From: Geodermatophilus sp. DF01-2
Lineage (GTDB): Bacteria > Actinomycetota > Actinomycetes > Mycobacteriales > Geodermatophilaceae
Assembly: GCF_004571065.1 (NCBI RefSeq)
Contig: NZ_SPQN01000023.1
Location: 1-44,419 of the forward strand
DNA: 44,419 nucleotides
Reading direction: 5' to 3'
The notes below the pieces were generated by a model that searched no databases, was not told the origin of the DNA, and worked only from the letters and a program-made list of their open reading frames with translations. Below, one piece after another: positions 17,751 to 25,622 of the stretch; position 1 is the first letter of the stretch, and the number at the start of each line of letters is the position of its first letter. The position numbers and the translations under genes are program-made.

Positions 17751-18644
17751 ATGAGGACCCGCCGCACCACCCTGGCCGCCACGGTCGCCATCGCCTCCCT
17801 CGCCCTCGCTGCCTGTGGCGGTGACGAGGCCGACGAAACGGCCGCCGGGCCGCCGGTCGCCGAGGCCCCCGAGTTTGAGCCCGGGACGACGATGGCCGAG
17901 CTGGCCGAGGCCGGCACCATCACCGTCGGCACCAAGTTCGACCAGCCGGGCTTCGGACTGGAGAACCTCGAGGGCGAGGTCGAGGGCTTCGACGTCGAAG
18001 TCGCGAAGATTATCGCCGCCGAGCTCGGCATCGCGCCCGAGGACATCGACTTCGTCGAGACGCCCTCGGCCGTGCGCGAGGAGGTCATCGAGGGCGGCGA
18101 GGTCGACATGGTCGTCGCCACGTACACGATCAACGACGAGCGCCGCGAGCGGGTCTCTTTCGCCGGGCCGTACTACGTGGCCGGCCAACAGATCATGGTC
18201 AGGTCGGACAACACGACGATCACCGGACCGGAGTCGTTCATGGAGAACCCCGACGCCACCGTCTGCACGGTGACCGGCTCGACTCCGTCGGAGAACATCC
18301 GCCCGTACCTGGCCAGCGAGCAGGAGCAGCTGGTGCTCTTCGACGAGTATTCGCAGTGCGTCGACGCCCTGAGCAATGGCACGGTCGACGCGGTGACCAC
18401 CGACAACGTCATCCTGCTGGGCTACGTCGCCGAGTCCGATGGCGCGTTCAAGTTGGTCGGCGAGCAGTTCACCGAGGAGCCCTACGGCATCGGCATCGAG
18501 CGCGGCGACGTCGCGTTCTGCGAATTCATCAACGAAACCCTCGCGGAGAACGAGGAGGCCTACGTCGAGGCCTGGGAGTCCACCGCCGGCCAGGTCGAGG
18601 GCGCCGAGACCCCCGAGCTGCCCGAGCCCGCTCCCTGCTCCTGA
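17751..18644 (+). CDS. gluB: Amino-acid ABC transporter substrate-binding lipoprotein
   Basis: A 297-residue binding protein of the polar amino-acid (PBP2/SBP family 3) type. The signal peptide and lipobox LALAAC place the lipid cysteine at residue 22. TITVGTKFDQPGFGLENLEGEVEGFDVEVAKIIAAEL-type start, then VDMVVATYTINDERRERVSFAGPYYVAGQ, are classical for glutamate/glutamine binders. GAGAGG precedes the ATG by eight bases. A strong hairpin follows the gene and probably lets it be expressed above the permeases. Confidence 0.9.
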   Translation: MRTRRTTLAATVAIASLALAACGGDEADETAAGPPVAEAPEFEPGTTMAELAEAGTITVGTKFDQPGFGLENLEGEVEGFDVEVAKIIAAELGIAPEDIDFVETPSAVREEVIEGGEVDMVVATYTINDERRERVSFAGPYYVAGQQIMVRSDNTTITGPESFMENPDATVCTVTGSTPSENIRPYLASEQEQLVLFDEYSQCVDALSNGTVDAVTTDNVILLGYVAESDGAFKLVGEQFTEEPYGIGIERGDVAFCEFINETLAENEEAYVEAWESTAGQVEGAETPELPEPAPCS

Positions 18645-18652
18645 TCGATCAA

Positions 18653-18691
18653 GGGACTGCGGCCGGCCGCGCATCCGCCGGCCGCAGTCCC
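18653..18691 (+). terminator. Perfect 15-bp hairpin between binding-protein and permease genes
   Basis: GGGACTGCGGCCGGC (18653-18667) and its exact complement (18677-18691) enclose a nine-base loop, eight bases after the gluB stop and 37 bases before the gluC start. There is no U-tract. Within an operon, such a stem usually acts as a partial terminator or blocks 3' exonucleases, which raises binding-protein mRNA relative to permease mRNA. Confidence 0.75.
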
Positions 18692-18728
18692 TCGTCCTGT
18701 CCCACCCACGGACCGTGAGGGAGCGCGC

Positions 18729-19379
18729 GTGGATGCGGTCACCGAGAACCTCGACGACTACGTCAGCGGCTTCCTGACGTCGCTGAGCATCATCCTGTGG
18801 TCGCTGGTCGGCTCCCTCGTGCTCGGCATGCTGATCGCCGCGTGCCGCGTCTCCCCCGTCCCGCCGCTGCAGCGCTTTGGCGCCTTCTGGGTGACTACCT
18901 TCCGCAACACGCCGCTGTCGGTCGTCCTGTTCTTCTGCGCGTTCGGGCTACCCGAGCTCGGCGTTATCCGCAGCTTCTTCTTCTTCGGCGTGCTGGGCCT
19001 GGTCCTCTACACCTCGGCGTTCGTCTGCGAGGCCGTCCGCTCGGGCATCAACTCGGTCTCCGCCGGCCAGGCCGAGGCAGCGCGCTCGATCGGCCTGAAC
19101 TTCACCCAAAGCCTGCGCTTCGTCGTGCTGCCCCAGGCCCTGCGCACCGTCGTCCCGCCGCTGGGCAGCGTCATCATCGCCATGTTCAAGAACTCCGCGG
19201 TGGTCGGCGCATTCGGTGTCGGGGGCGACCTCTGGAGCACCGGGCTAACGCTGACCAGCGCGCGGGGCTACGAGACCTTGCCGGTGTTCATCGGTGTCGC
19301 CCTCGGGTTCCTCCTCATCACGCTGCCCGCCGGGGCGCTGTTGCATGTCATCGAGCGGAAGGTGGCGATCGCCCGATGA
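18729..19379 (+). CDS. gluC: Amino-acid ABC transporter permease (first subunit)
   Basis: A 216-residue inner-membrane permease of the HisM/GlnP family with about five helices. The conserved cytoplasmic loop that contacts the ATPase reads GQAEAARSIGLNFTQSLRFVVLPQALRTVVPP in the usual place. A GAGGGAG motif lies upstream of the GTG start. Its stop overlaps the next start (ATGA), so the two permeases are coupled and probably form a heterodimer. Confidence 0.9.
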   Translation: MDAVTENLDDYVSGFLTSLSIILWSLVGSLVLGMLIAACRVSPVPPLQRFGAFWVTTFRNTPLSVVLFFCAFGLPELGVIRSFFFFGVLGLVLYTSAFVCEAVRSGINSVSAGQAEAARSIGLNFTQSLRFVVLPQALRTVVPPLGSVIIAMFKNSAVVGAFGVGGDLWSTGLTLTSARGYETLPVFIGVALGFLLITLPAGALLHVIERKVAIAR

Positions 19380-20275
19380 GCCAGCAGTCCGTCCTCTACG
19401 ACGCCCAGGGTCCGCGCGCTCAGCGCCGTACGCGTATCGGCACCGTCGTAGCCCTGCTGGTCCTGGCCGTGCTGGCCTTCGTCGTCGTCCGCCGCCTGGT
19501 CGAGCAGGGCGAGTTCACGATGGAGAAGTGGGGTCCGCTCATCAATCCCGGAAACGAGGCCTTCGACGCCGTCTGGCGGCTGCTGCTCGAGGGCGTGGTC
19601 AACACGCTCAAGGCCGCGGCAATCGCCATGACGCTGTCGATCGTGCTCGGCACGCTGATCGCCGTGGCCCGGCTGTCCCTCGGTCGCACCGGGCGCATCC
19701 CGCTGATTGGGCTCGTCGAGGTCTTCCGCGGGCTGCCAGTGGTCGTGCTGGTCTACTTCGGCGTGCGGGTGCTGCCTGACGTCGGCGTTCCCCTGGACGA
19801 GCTGCCGGGCGGCGCAGTGCTGTGGGGCCTGGTCATCGGCCTGACCGCCTACAACATGGTGATCTTCGCCGAGGTCGTGCGGGCCGGGGTGGAGTCGCTT
19901 CCCCGTGGGCAGCGGGAGGCGGCTCTGGCGACCGGGCTCACCAACGGCCAGGCGATGCGCCTGGTGCTGCTGCCGCAGGCGTTCCGCGTCATGCTGCCGG
20001 CAATCATCAGTCAGCTCGTGGTCGTGCTCAAGGACACCTCGCTGGTGACCTTCGTGGCCAACTTCGACGAGCTGCTCAGCCAGGGCGAGAGCATCCGCCG
20101 CAACCTGGACAACCCGATCCAGACGTTCATCGTCATCGCGCTGATGTACATCGCGATCAACTACGCGCTCGGCCGGCTGGCGCAGTACCTCGAGCGCCGG
20201 CAATCGCGGACAGCAGGTGAGGCGGGCACGGCCGCCGACGAGGACAGTCGGGTGCCAGTGGGCGGCGGGGCCTGA
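19376..20275 (+). CDS. gluD: Amino-acid ABC transporter permease (second subunit)
   Basis: A 299-residue permease of the same family as its neighbour, with a longer N-terminal region (first membrane helix around residues 20-40) and a charged, Gly-rich tail. The ATPase-contact loop (RGQREAALATGLTNGQAMRLVLLPQAFRVMLP type) is complete. The ATG overlaps the preceding stop by ATGA. It is the last gene of the operon; no clear terminator hairpin was seen directly after it. Confidence 0.9.
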   Translation: MSQQSVLYDAQGPRAQRRTRIGTVVALLVLAVLAFVVVRRLVEQGEFTMEKWGPLINPGNEAFDAVWRLLLEGVVNTLKAAAIAMTLSIVLGTLIAVARLSLGRTGRIPLIGLVEVFRGLPVVVLVYFGVRVLPDVGVPLDELPGGAVLWGLVIGLTAYNMVIFAEVVRAGVESLPRGQREAALATGLTNGQAMRLVLLPQAFRVMLPAIISQLVVVLKDTSLVTFVANFDELLSQGESIRRNLDNPIQTFIVIALMYIAINYALGRLAQYLERRQSRTAGEAGTAADEDSRVPVGGGA

Positions 20276-20392
20276 GAGGCGGAACTGGTCGGTCACGCCC
20301 GAGCGCGGACCTGCCGATACCACTGGCGTGGACACCGCTCTCCGCCCCGCCGTGCCCCCGGTCCCGGCCTGGTGCGCCGCACGGAAGCGCCG

Positions 20393-20773
20393 ATGGACGT
20401 CGCCCAGGAGTTCGTGGCCCGGCTGCGCGCCTCGGCGCCCGAGTTCGCGACCGCCGCGGGTGCGCAGACCGCCGTCGTGCGGGAGGTCGTCCCGCCCGCT
20501 CGGCACCGACGCTCGCGGTGTCGGGTGGTGCTGCGCTCTGCCGACGGCGAGGAGACCGACCTGACCTTCCTCGGGCCGGTGAGCCGTCCGGTCGCCGCGC
20601 ATCAGCAGGCCTTCGAGGTGCAGATCCGGGCGTGGCTCACCTCCGGTCTCGGCACCGGGGGTAGCTGGCTCGTGGCCGACGACGAGGCGCCGGACGGCAT
20701 CGCCGTCGACGTCCCCGCGTGGTCGGCGGAGCGTTCGCCGGCTGACGTCCCGGCGCCGCGCTCTGCCGGTTGA
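20393..20773 (+). CDS. Hypothetical protein between the glu operon and recX
   Basis: A 126-residue soluble protein, Ala- and Arg-rich, with no signal peptide or membrane segment. It starts MDVAQEFVARLRASAP and contains a regular mixed alpha/beta-looking core (LRSADGEETDLTFLGPVSRPVAAHQQAFEVQ region). The ATG at 20393 has GGAAG seven bases before it; a GTG seven codons upstream is an alternative. No family is recognised. It is convergent with recX across a repeat-rich gap. Confidence 0.6.
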   Translation: MDVAQEFVARLRASAPEFATAAGAQTAVVREVVPPARHRRSRCRVVLRSADGEETDLTFLGPVSRPVAAHQQAFEVQIRAWLTSGLGTGGSWLVADDEAPDGIAVDVPAWSAERSPADVPAPRSAG

Positions 20774-21277
20774 CGGCCTGCCCTCCCACTCCGCCGGCTG
20801 ACTTGCCGGCCGGCCGCTTGCCCTCGGGGCGTCCCGGGGCTGATCCGCCTTCCCGACCAGGAGCCAGCGAGGTCGGCCTCGCCGGCGGGAAGCGGAGCGG
20901 CAGCCGGGACTCCGACCCGACCTGAAAGAGGACCCCCGGCCCCCCGCCACTCGTAGAAGGACTCTCCCCGAGCCCTCCGTCGAAGGGCCTCCTCCTCCCC
21001 ACCCCTCGTACAAGGACCCCGTCCTCCCCATCCTTCGCAAGCTCAGCAGAAGGACCCTCCTGCCCCCCGCCACTCGCGAGCTCGCGGCAGGACCCTGCAG
21101 GAGGGCCACCGGGACGGGGCCGGCGGTGCCCTGGAGGAGGTCGACGCCAGGAGAGAGCCGGACCGGGAGGGGCCGCCCGGCACCGGCCGGCACGCGCGAT
21201 CGGTGGCCGGACTGGTCGGGACCGGGTGTGCAGCGGGCCGGTCGGTAGGAAGGGACCGCCACGGCGAGCGTGACCGG
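20774..21277. repeat. Repeat-rich non-coding gap; GGACCCC element, copy C (tandem modules)
   Basis: I see no gene in this 504-base gap. From about 20921 to 21120 it holds several GGACCC-type modules in tandem: TGAAAGAGGACCCCC, GTAGAAGGACTC, GTACAAGGACCCC (21012, 35 bases identical to copy B), and AGAAGGACCCTCC. They end in a GCAGGACCCTGCAGGAGGG stretch. Spacing is irregular and both orientations occur. The flanking genes converge, so termination is the likely role. The rest (20774-20920, 21121-21277) is GC-rich with short inverted repeats only. Confidence 0.65.
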
Positions 21278-21943
21278 TCAGGACAGCCAGGCGTCGAGCC
21301 CCTGCTCGCCGTGCGCGCCCGGCTCCTCGGCGTCCTCCCCGGACCGGTCCTCGTCGAGGGCCTCCCGGACCACCCACGCGGCCAGCCCGGCCCCGTAGCC
21401 CTTGCGGGCCAGCATGCCCACCAGCCGCCGCTCGGCGGTGGCCCGGTCGAACCGGCGCAGGCCGGACAGGCGGCGCTGCACCAGGCGGCGGGCTGCCTCC
21501 CACTCGTCCTGGTCGTCGACGAGGGCGACCGCCTCCTCGGCGACCTCTCCGTCGACGCCCTTGGCGCGCAGTTCGGCCTTGAGCGCCCGCCGTGCCAGGC
21601 CGCGGCCCGCCTGCCGGGAGGTCACCCAGGCCCGGGCGAAGGCGGCGTCGTCGATGAGCCCGACCTCGCCGAAGCGATCGAGGACCCGTTCGGCGGCCTC
21701 CTCGGGGATTCCCCGTTTGGCGAGCAGGTCGGCCAACTGCTGGCGGGTCTTCGGCGCGCCGGTCAGCGCCCGCAGGCAGATGGATCGGGCGACCTGCTCC
21801 GGGTCCCCCGGGTCGTCCTCGGGGTGCGGGCCGCCGGCGGGCAGAGCGGCGCCCGGACCGTCCGGGTCAGGGGACGTTCCGGATCGCCGTCCGCGCCGGC
21901 GTCCGGGCGCGGGATGCTCCCGGACCTCGGGCCAGGTGCTCAC
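21278..21943 (-). CDS. recX: Regulatory protein RecX
   Basis: A 221-residue RecX, a helical protein that binds RecA filaments and limits recombinase activity. The three-helix repeats are visible from residue 50 on (RSICLRALTGAPKTRQQLADLLAKRG, VGLIDDAAFARAWVTSR, ARRALKAELRAKGVDGE). The first ~48 residues are a Pro/Arg/Asp-rich extension. The GTG start lies two bases past the recA stop, so the two are cotranscribed and probably coupled, as in most actinobacteria. Confidence 0.93.
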   Translation of the reverse strand: MSTWPEVREHPAPGRRRGRRSGTSPDPDGPGAALPAGGPHPEDDPGDPEQVARSICLRALTGAPKTRQQLADLLAKRGIPEEAAERVLDRFGEVGLIDDAAFARAWVTSRQAGRGLARRALKAELRAKGVDGEVAEEAVALVDDQDEWEAARRLVQRRLSGLRRFDRATAERRLVGMLARKGYGAGLAAWVVREALDEDRSGEDAEEPGAHGEQGLDAWLS

Positions 21944-21945
21944 CG

Positions 21946-22980
21946 TCAGAAGTCGACCGTGTCGGCCGGGGCGGGCGCGTCGACCTGCGGCCCGATGCCG
22001 AGCTTCTCCTTGACCTTCTTCTCGATCTCGTCGGCGAGGTCGGGGTTGTCCCGCAGGAAGGTGCGGACGTTCTCCTTGCCCTGGCCGAGCTGGTCGCCCT
22101 CGTACGTGTACCAGGCGCCGGACTTGCGGATGAAGCCCTGTTCGACGCCGGCGTCGATCAGGCCGCCCTCACGGCTGAAGCCGACACCCCACAGCAGGTC
22201 GAGTTCGGCCTGCTTGAACGGGGCGGCGACCTTGTTCTTGACGACCTTCACGCGGACCCGGCTGCCGACGGCCTCCGTGCCCTGCTTGAGGGTCTCGATG
22301 CGACGCACGTCGAGCCGGACCGACGAGTAGAACTTCAGCGCGCGGCCACCGGTGGTCACCTCCGGGGAGCCGTAGACGACGCCGACCTTCTCGCGCAGCT
22401 GGTTGATGAAGATCGCGGTCGTGCCGGAGTTGTTCAGCGCGCCGGTGATCTTGCGCAGCGCCTGGCTCATCAGGCGGGCCTGCAGGCCGACGTGGCTGTC
22501 GCCCATCTCGCCCTCGATCTCGGCACGGGGCACGAGCGCGGCGACCGAGTCGATGACGATGATGTCGAGCGCGCCGGAGCGGATGAGCATGTCGGCGATC
22601 TCCAGCGCCTGCTCACCGGTGTCGGGCTGGCTGACCAGCAGCGCGTCGGTGTCGACGCCGATCGCCCGGGCGTACTCGGGGTCGAGCGCGTGCTCGGCGT
22701 CGATGAACGCCGCGATGCCGCCGGCGGCCTGGGCGTTGGCCACCGCGTGCAGGGCGACCGTCGTCTTGCCGGAGGCCTCGGGGCCGTACACCTCGATGAC
22801 GCGGCCGCGCGGCAGGCCGCCGATGCCGAGGGCGATGTCGAGGGCGATGGAGCCGGTCGGGATGACCTTGATGGCCTGCGCGGCGTTGTCGCCCAGCCGC
22901 ATCACCGAGCCCTTGCCGAACTGCTTGTCGATCTGGGCGAGGGCCATGTCGAGGGCCTTGTCGCGGTCGAGCGTTGCCAT
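21946..22980 (-). CDS. recA: Recombinase RecA
   Basis: A 344-residue RecA that forms filaments on single-stranded DNA, drives homologous recombination and triggers LexA self-cleavage. Walker [10 protein letters not shown] is at residues 66-74; the core segments [36 protein letters not shown] and [16 protein letters not shown] are intact. There is no intein, unlike M. tuberculosis. The ATG has GAAGG eight bases upstream; an in-frame GTG three codons earlier is less well placed. Two damage-responsive promoter elements lie upstream (23035-23058 and 23116-23138). Confidence 0.98.
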   Translation of the reverse strand: MATLDRDKALDMALAQIDKQFGKGSVMRLGDNAAQAIKVIPTGSIALDIALGIGGLPRGRVIEVYGPEASGKTTVALHAVANAQAAGGIAAFIDAEHALDPEYARAIGVDTDALLVSQPDTGEQALEIADMLIRSGALDIIVIDSVAALVPRAEIEGEMGDSHVGLQARLMSQALRKITGALNNSGTTAIFINQLREKVGVVYGSPEVTTGGRALKFYSSVRLDVRRIETLKQGTEAVGSRVRVKVVKNKVAAPFKQAELDLLWGVGFSREGGLIDAGVEQGFIRKSGAWYTYEGDQLGQGKENVRTFLRDNPDLADEIEKKVKEKLGIGPQVDAPAPADTVDF

Positions 22981-23034
22981 GGTGCTCACCTTCGGGAAGT
23001 CGCGGTGCAGTGTGTGGTCGAGCGGGTCGGTGCC

Positions 23035-23058
23035 GACGCTAGAGCGGGGGGCTGACAC
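23035..23058 (-). promoter_or_regulatory. RecA-independent (PafBC/RecA-NDp-type) promoter of recA
   Basis: Read on the minus strand this is GTGTCAGCC, eight bases, TAGCGT. The mycobacterial RecA-independent damage promoter has TTGTCRGTG-N8-TANNNT, so spacing and the TGTCAG core match exactly; the last two bases of the first block differ. The -10 (23036-23041) would start transcription about 50 bases before the recA ATG. Confidence 0.7.
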
Positions 23059-23115
23059 TTCCGGGGGACCCAGCCGACCTGTGGAGGGACGCCCGGCCTG
23101 TGGACTGCGGCACCC

Positions 23116-23138
23116 AATCTAGCCCGAACGTGTGTTCG
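23116..23138 (-). promoter_or_regulatory. LexA (SOS) box over an upstream recA promoter
   Basis: CGAACGTGTGTTCG at 23125-23138 has the perfect GAAC-N4-GTTC core of the actinobacterial LexA box. On the minus strand TAGATT (23116-23121), a good -10, follows three bases after it, so the operator sits in the promoter spacer. It is about 145 bases upstream of recA. Confidence 0.85.
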
Positions 23139-23296
23139 ACTTCCAGCATGACACGCCCATCCGCAGTCGATCGCACGCCGGGACATCCGGCGCACTCGTG
23201 TCCCGGGACGAGTGCAGCGGGCCGGTCCACCGGGTCAGTGGCGGAGGTCGACCGTGGGCAGCGGGCCGAGGACGGCGAGACAGTCGAGGTAGGGCG

Positions 23297-23905
23297 TCAC
23301 GTCCCCGGTCGACACCACGACCGCAACTGGCCGGCCGACCGCCGGGTGACGAGGGCCCGGGCGAGGTCGAAGTCGGGCGCGTGCAGCACCAGCCCGGCGG
23401 TGTCCGGGTCCCCGTGGGTCCAGGTGTCGCCGGCCAGTGCCACCGGAGGGAGGCCGGCGTCGGCGACCCGGCCGTCCAGCCGGCGGGCGAACCGCTCGCG
23501 CAGCACCGCCCAGGCAGGCGCGTCGCGGGCACCGGGGACGTCGAGCGCTCCTCGCAGGTCCTGCTCGTGGATGACCACGTCACCGAGCGGTCGGGTACCG
23601 TGCCCGGCCATCCAGGCCCGCATCGGGCCGGTCATCTCCGCCCACTCGGAGAGCAGCGTCGCCAGGTCCCTGTCGCGGCGGGTGTCGACCTGCGACTGCG
23701 TCCAGGTGGCGTTGTGGTCGTCGGGTTCGTCGCCGGCGAGCACGTCGGCGTCCAGGCCCACGACGTGGGCGAGCAGGTCGCGGACCGTCCAGGCCGGACA
23801 GGCCGGTACCCGGCGCTCGGCGTCGGCCACTGGCAGTCCCTGGACCAGCGCGGTCACCCGCTGCTGGGCGCGCACCCGCTCCTCGATCTCGTCCACGGAG
23901 TCCAC
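23297..23905 (-). CDS. Maleylpyruvate isomerase-family (DinB-like) protein with a probable 3' frameshift
   Basis: A 202-residue reading frame of the mycothiol-dependent maleylpyruvate isomerase/DinB-like four-helix family. Likely metal ligands are His47 (LLAHVVG) and His113/Glu114/Asp116 (VIHEQDLR). The frame ends RSAGQLRSWCRPGT. In another frame the DNA directly downstream encodes VVVSTGDVTPYLDCL and VLGPLPTVDLRH before a stop at 23235, which is exactly the C-terminus expected for the family. One missing base near 23321-23327 would explain this. The loss is about 30 residues. Whether it is a real mutation or a sequence error is open. Confidence 0.75.
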   Translation of the reverse strand: MDSVDEIEERVRAQQRVTALVQGLPVADAERRVPACPAWTVRDLLAHVVGLDADVLAGDEPDDHNATWTQSQVDTRRDRDLATLLSEWAEMTGPMRAWMAGHGTRPLGDVVIHEQDLRGALDVPGARDAPAWAVLRERFARRLDGRVADAGLPPVALAGDTWTHGDPDTAGLVLHAPDFDLARALVTRRSAGQLRSWCRPGT

Positions 23906-23978
23906 GCGCCCCCCTCACCGGCCACCGGTTCCCCGTGTCCGGCGGCGCAGCCGGCCAATCCCATGCCCGACTGCCCGG

Positions 23979-24173
23979 TCAGCGGTCCTTGCGCGGGACG
24001 TCGAACTCCTCGCAGATCGCCAGCCACACCCGGCGGACCGGCAGGCCGGCCTCGATCGCCTCGACGGCGTTGCGCCCACCCAGGGAGGCGAAGACGTGGT
24101 CGCGGGCCACGCTCTCGGCGCGCATGGAGCCGAACTGCTCACCGAGCCGGGACCAGAATTCCTGCAGGCGCAC
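23979..24173 (-). CDS. DUF3046 small protein
   Basis: A 64-residue protein of the actinobacterial DUF3046 family, recognised by LQEFWSRLGEQFG, ARDHVFASLGGRNAVEAIEAG and VWLAICEEFDVP. Function unknown; it lies near recA in many actinobacteria. The GTG giving VRLQEFW is the start: a TAGCGT -10 (24181-24186, minus strand) ends seven bases before it, which makes a leaderless mRNA and excludes the ATG at 24194 upstream of that -10. Confidence 0.88.
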   Translation of the reverse strand: MRLQEFWSRLGEQFGSMRAESVARDHVFASLGGRNAVEAIEAGLPVRRVWLAICEEFDVPRKDR

Positions 24174-24180
24174 GCCACCG

Positions 24181-24231
24181 ACGCTAGCGCGCATGCACGA
24201 GGAGCAGGTGCGCCCCGGGGGCTCCTACCCT
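24181..24231. promoter_or_regulatory. Divergent leaderless promoter pair
   Basis: On the minus strand TAGCGT (24181-24186) is seven bases before the DUF3046 GTG. On the plus strand TACCCT (24226-24231) is six bases before the GTG of the small membrane protein. Both are TANNNT -10 elements at leaderless spacing, within one 64-base gap. Confidence 0.55.
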
Positions 24232-24237
24232 GGAGGC

Positions 24238-24348
24238 GTGATCCCCGGCACCGGCTCCAGCACCCTGGACCTCGTCCTCGAGATCGGGATCGCGCTGGCC
24301 CTGCTGGTCCTGCTCATCCTGCTCTACCGCAACTACCGCGGTCGCTGA
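24238..24348 (+). CDS. 36-residue single-span membrane protein
   Basis: A short frame, VIPGTGSSTLDLVLEIG followed by a hydrophobic helix (IALALLVLLILL) and a basic end YRNYRGR. This is the layout of a bitopic membrane protein with a cytoplasmic C-terminus. The GTG start follows TACCCT by six bases, so it is probably leaderless; an in-frame ATG at 24193 would add 15 residues. Its 3' end overlaps the MFS gene by 16 bases on the other strand. Function unknown. Confidence 0.5.
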   Translation: MIPGTGSSTLDLVLEIGIALALLVLLILLYRNYRGR

Positions 24349-25610
24349 GCCCCCGGCGCCGGCACGGCCTCCCCGGTGCGCGCCCAGACGACCACCAGCG
24401 GGACCACGAGCACGGCCGACACCAGCGCCACCAGGCCGTAACCGCCCACGGCGAGCAACGGCCCGCCGACGACGCCCGCCACGGCGGCGCCCAGCCCCAT
24501 GAGCAGGTCGGCGCCGCCCTGCGCGGCCGGCCGCCGCTCCTGCCCCACGGACTCGGTGACGAGGGTGGAGCCGGCGATCAGCCCGCAGGACCACCCGAGC
24601 CCGAGCAGCAACAACCCCGCCCCCAGCTGGACCGCCGCCCCCGGCGGCGCCGTCCCCGCCAACACGGCCGCCGCCAACAGCAGGGCCGCGGCCACGGCCA
24701 CCGTCGTCCGGCGGCCGGCCCGGTCGGCCAGCTGTCCGACGAGTGGGGAGAACAGGTACATGCCGGCGACGTGCACGCTGATCACCAGGCCGATGACCCG
24801 AAGCGTCGTCCCGTCGCCGTGGCCCATGTGCACCGGGGTCATCACCATCACGCCGACCATCACCGCGTGGGAGACCACGACCGCGGTGAGCCCGAGCCGG
24901 CCCCGCGGATCGGCCCAGACGGCGCCGACGGCGGCCGAGGTGGCCCGGCGGGGACGGCCGGCGTCCGCGCCGGCGCCGCGGAGCTGCCGCGCCAGCAGCA
25001 GCGGGTCCGGCCGCAGCAGGACGAGCAGACCCAGGGCCACCACGGCGAAGACCGCCACGGAGATGGCGAAGGCGCCGGCCAGGGGTGCCAGTCCGAGGGC
25101 GGCGCCGAGCGCCTGGCCAGGTTCCGCCAGGTTGGGGCCGAGGACCGACCCGACCGTCGCTGCCCAGACCACCAGGGACAGCGCCCGCCCGCGGTGCTCC
25201 GGAGCGGCCAGGTCGGCTGCTGCGTACCTGGCCTGGAGGCCGCACGCGGTGGCCGCCCCGAAGGCGAACAGGCCCACGAGCAGCAGCGGCAGGGAGCCGA
25301 CCACCGCGGCGACGACGGTGAGCAGCGCCCCGAGGACGGCGACCGCATACCCGGCCGCCAGCCCGGCCCGGCGACCGGCGCGGTCGCTGATCCGCGCCAG
25401 CGGCACGGCGAGGACCGCGGCGCCGAGCACGCCGGCCGTCTGACCGAGCCCGGCCGCGGCGTCGGAGCCGGCCACGTCGCGGGCGAGCAGGCCGCCGACG
25501 GTGATGCCGACGGTCACCCCGAGGCCGCTGAGCGCCACTACCCCGCCGAGCACGCCCAGGGTCCGGCGCTGCACCAGCGCCGGGTCGACGGTCCGCGTCT
25601 GCACGGTCAC
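24333..25610 (-). CDS. Major facilitator superfamily transporter
   Basis: A 425-residue membrane protein with about twelve hydrophobic helices. The MFS loop 2-3 signature appears as ARISDRAGRRAGLAAGY and is repeated in the second half as GQLADRAGRRTTVAVAA, the usual mark of the two six-helix bundles. Substrate cannot be told; drug or metabolite export is likely. The GTG giving VTVQTRTVD is used, 12 bases after the acyl-CoA dehydrogenase stop, without a clear ribosome site, so the two genes are probably cotranscribed. Confidence 0.88.
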   Translation of the reverse strand: MTVQTRTVDPALVQRRTLGVLGGVVALSGLGVTVGITVGGLLARDVAGSDAAAGLGQTAGVLGAAVLAVPLARISDRAGRRAGLAAGYAVAVLGALLTVVAAVVGSLPLLLVGLFAFGAATACGLQARYAAADLAAPEHRGRALSLVVWAATVGSVLGPNLAEPGQALGAALGLAPLAGAFAISVAVFAVVALGLLVLLRPDPLLLARQLRGAGADAGRPRRATSAAVGAVWADPRGRLGLTAVVVSHAVMVGVMVMTPVHMGHGDGTTLRVIGLVISVHVAGMYLFSPLVGQLADRAGRRTTVAVAAALLLAAAVLAGTAPPGAAVQLGAGLLLLGLGWSCGLIAGSTLVTESVGQERRPAAQGGADLLMGLGAAVAGVVGGPLLAVGGYGLVALVSAVLVVPLVVVWARTGEAVPAPGAQRPR

Positions 25611-25622
25611 GGCCGGGAGGGC

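Noticed and set aside
20921..21120. Clustered short repeats that resemble a CRISPR array
   Set aside because: Repeat units vary in length and sequence, occur in both orientations, have no regular spacers, and no cas genes are near. They are modules of the GGACCCC element.
20637..21503. Minus-strand 288-codon open frame across the end of recX
   Set aside because: It crosses the repeat-rich gap and overlaps recX in another frame; the translated text is Arg/Gly/Pro low-complexity without family likeness.
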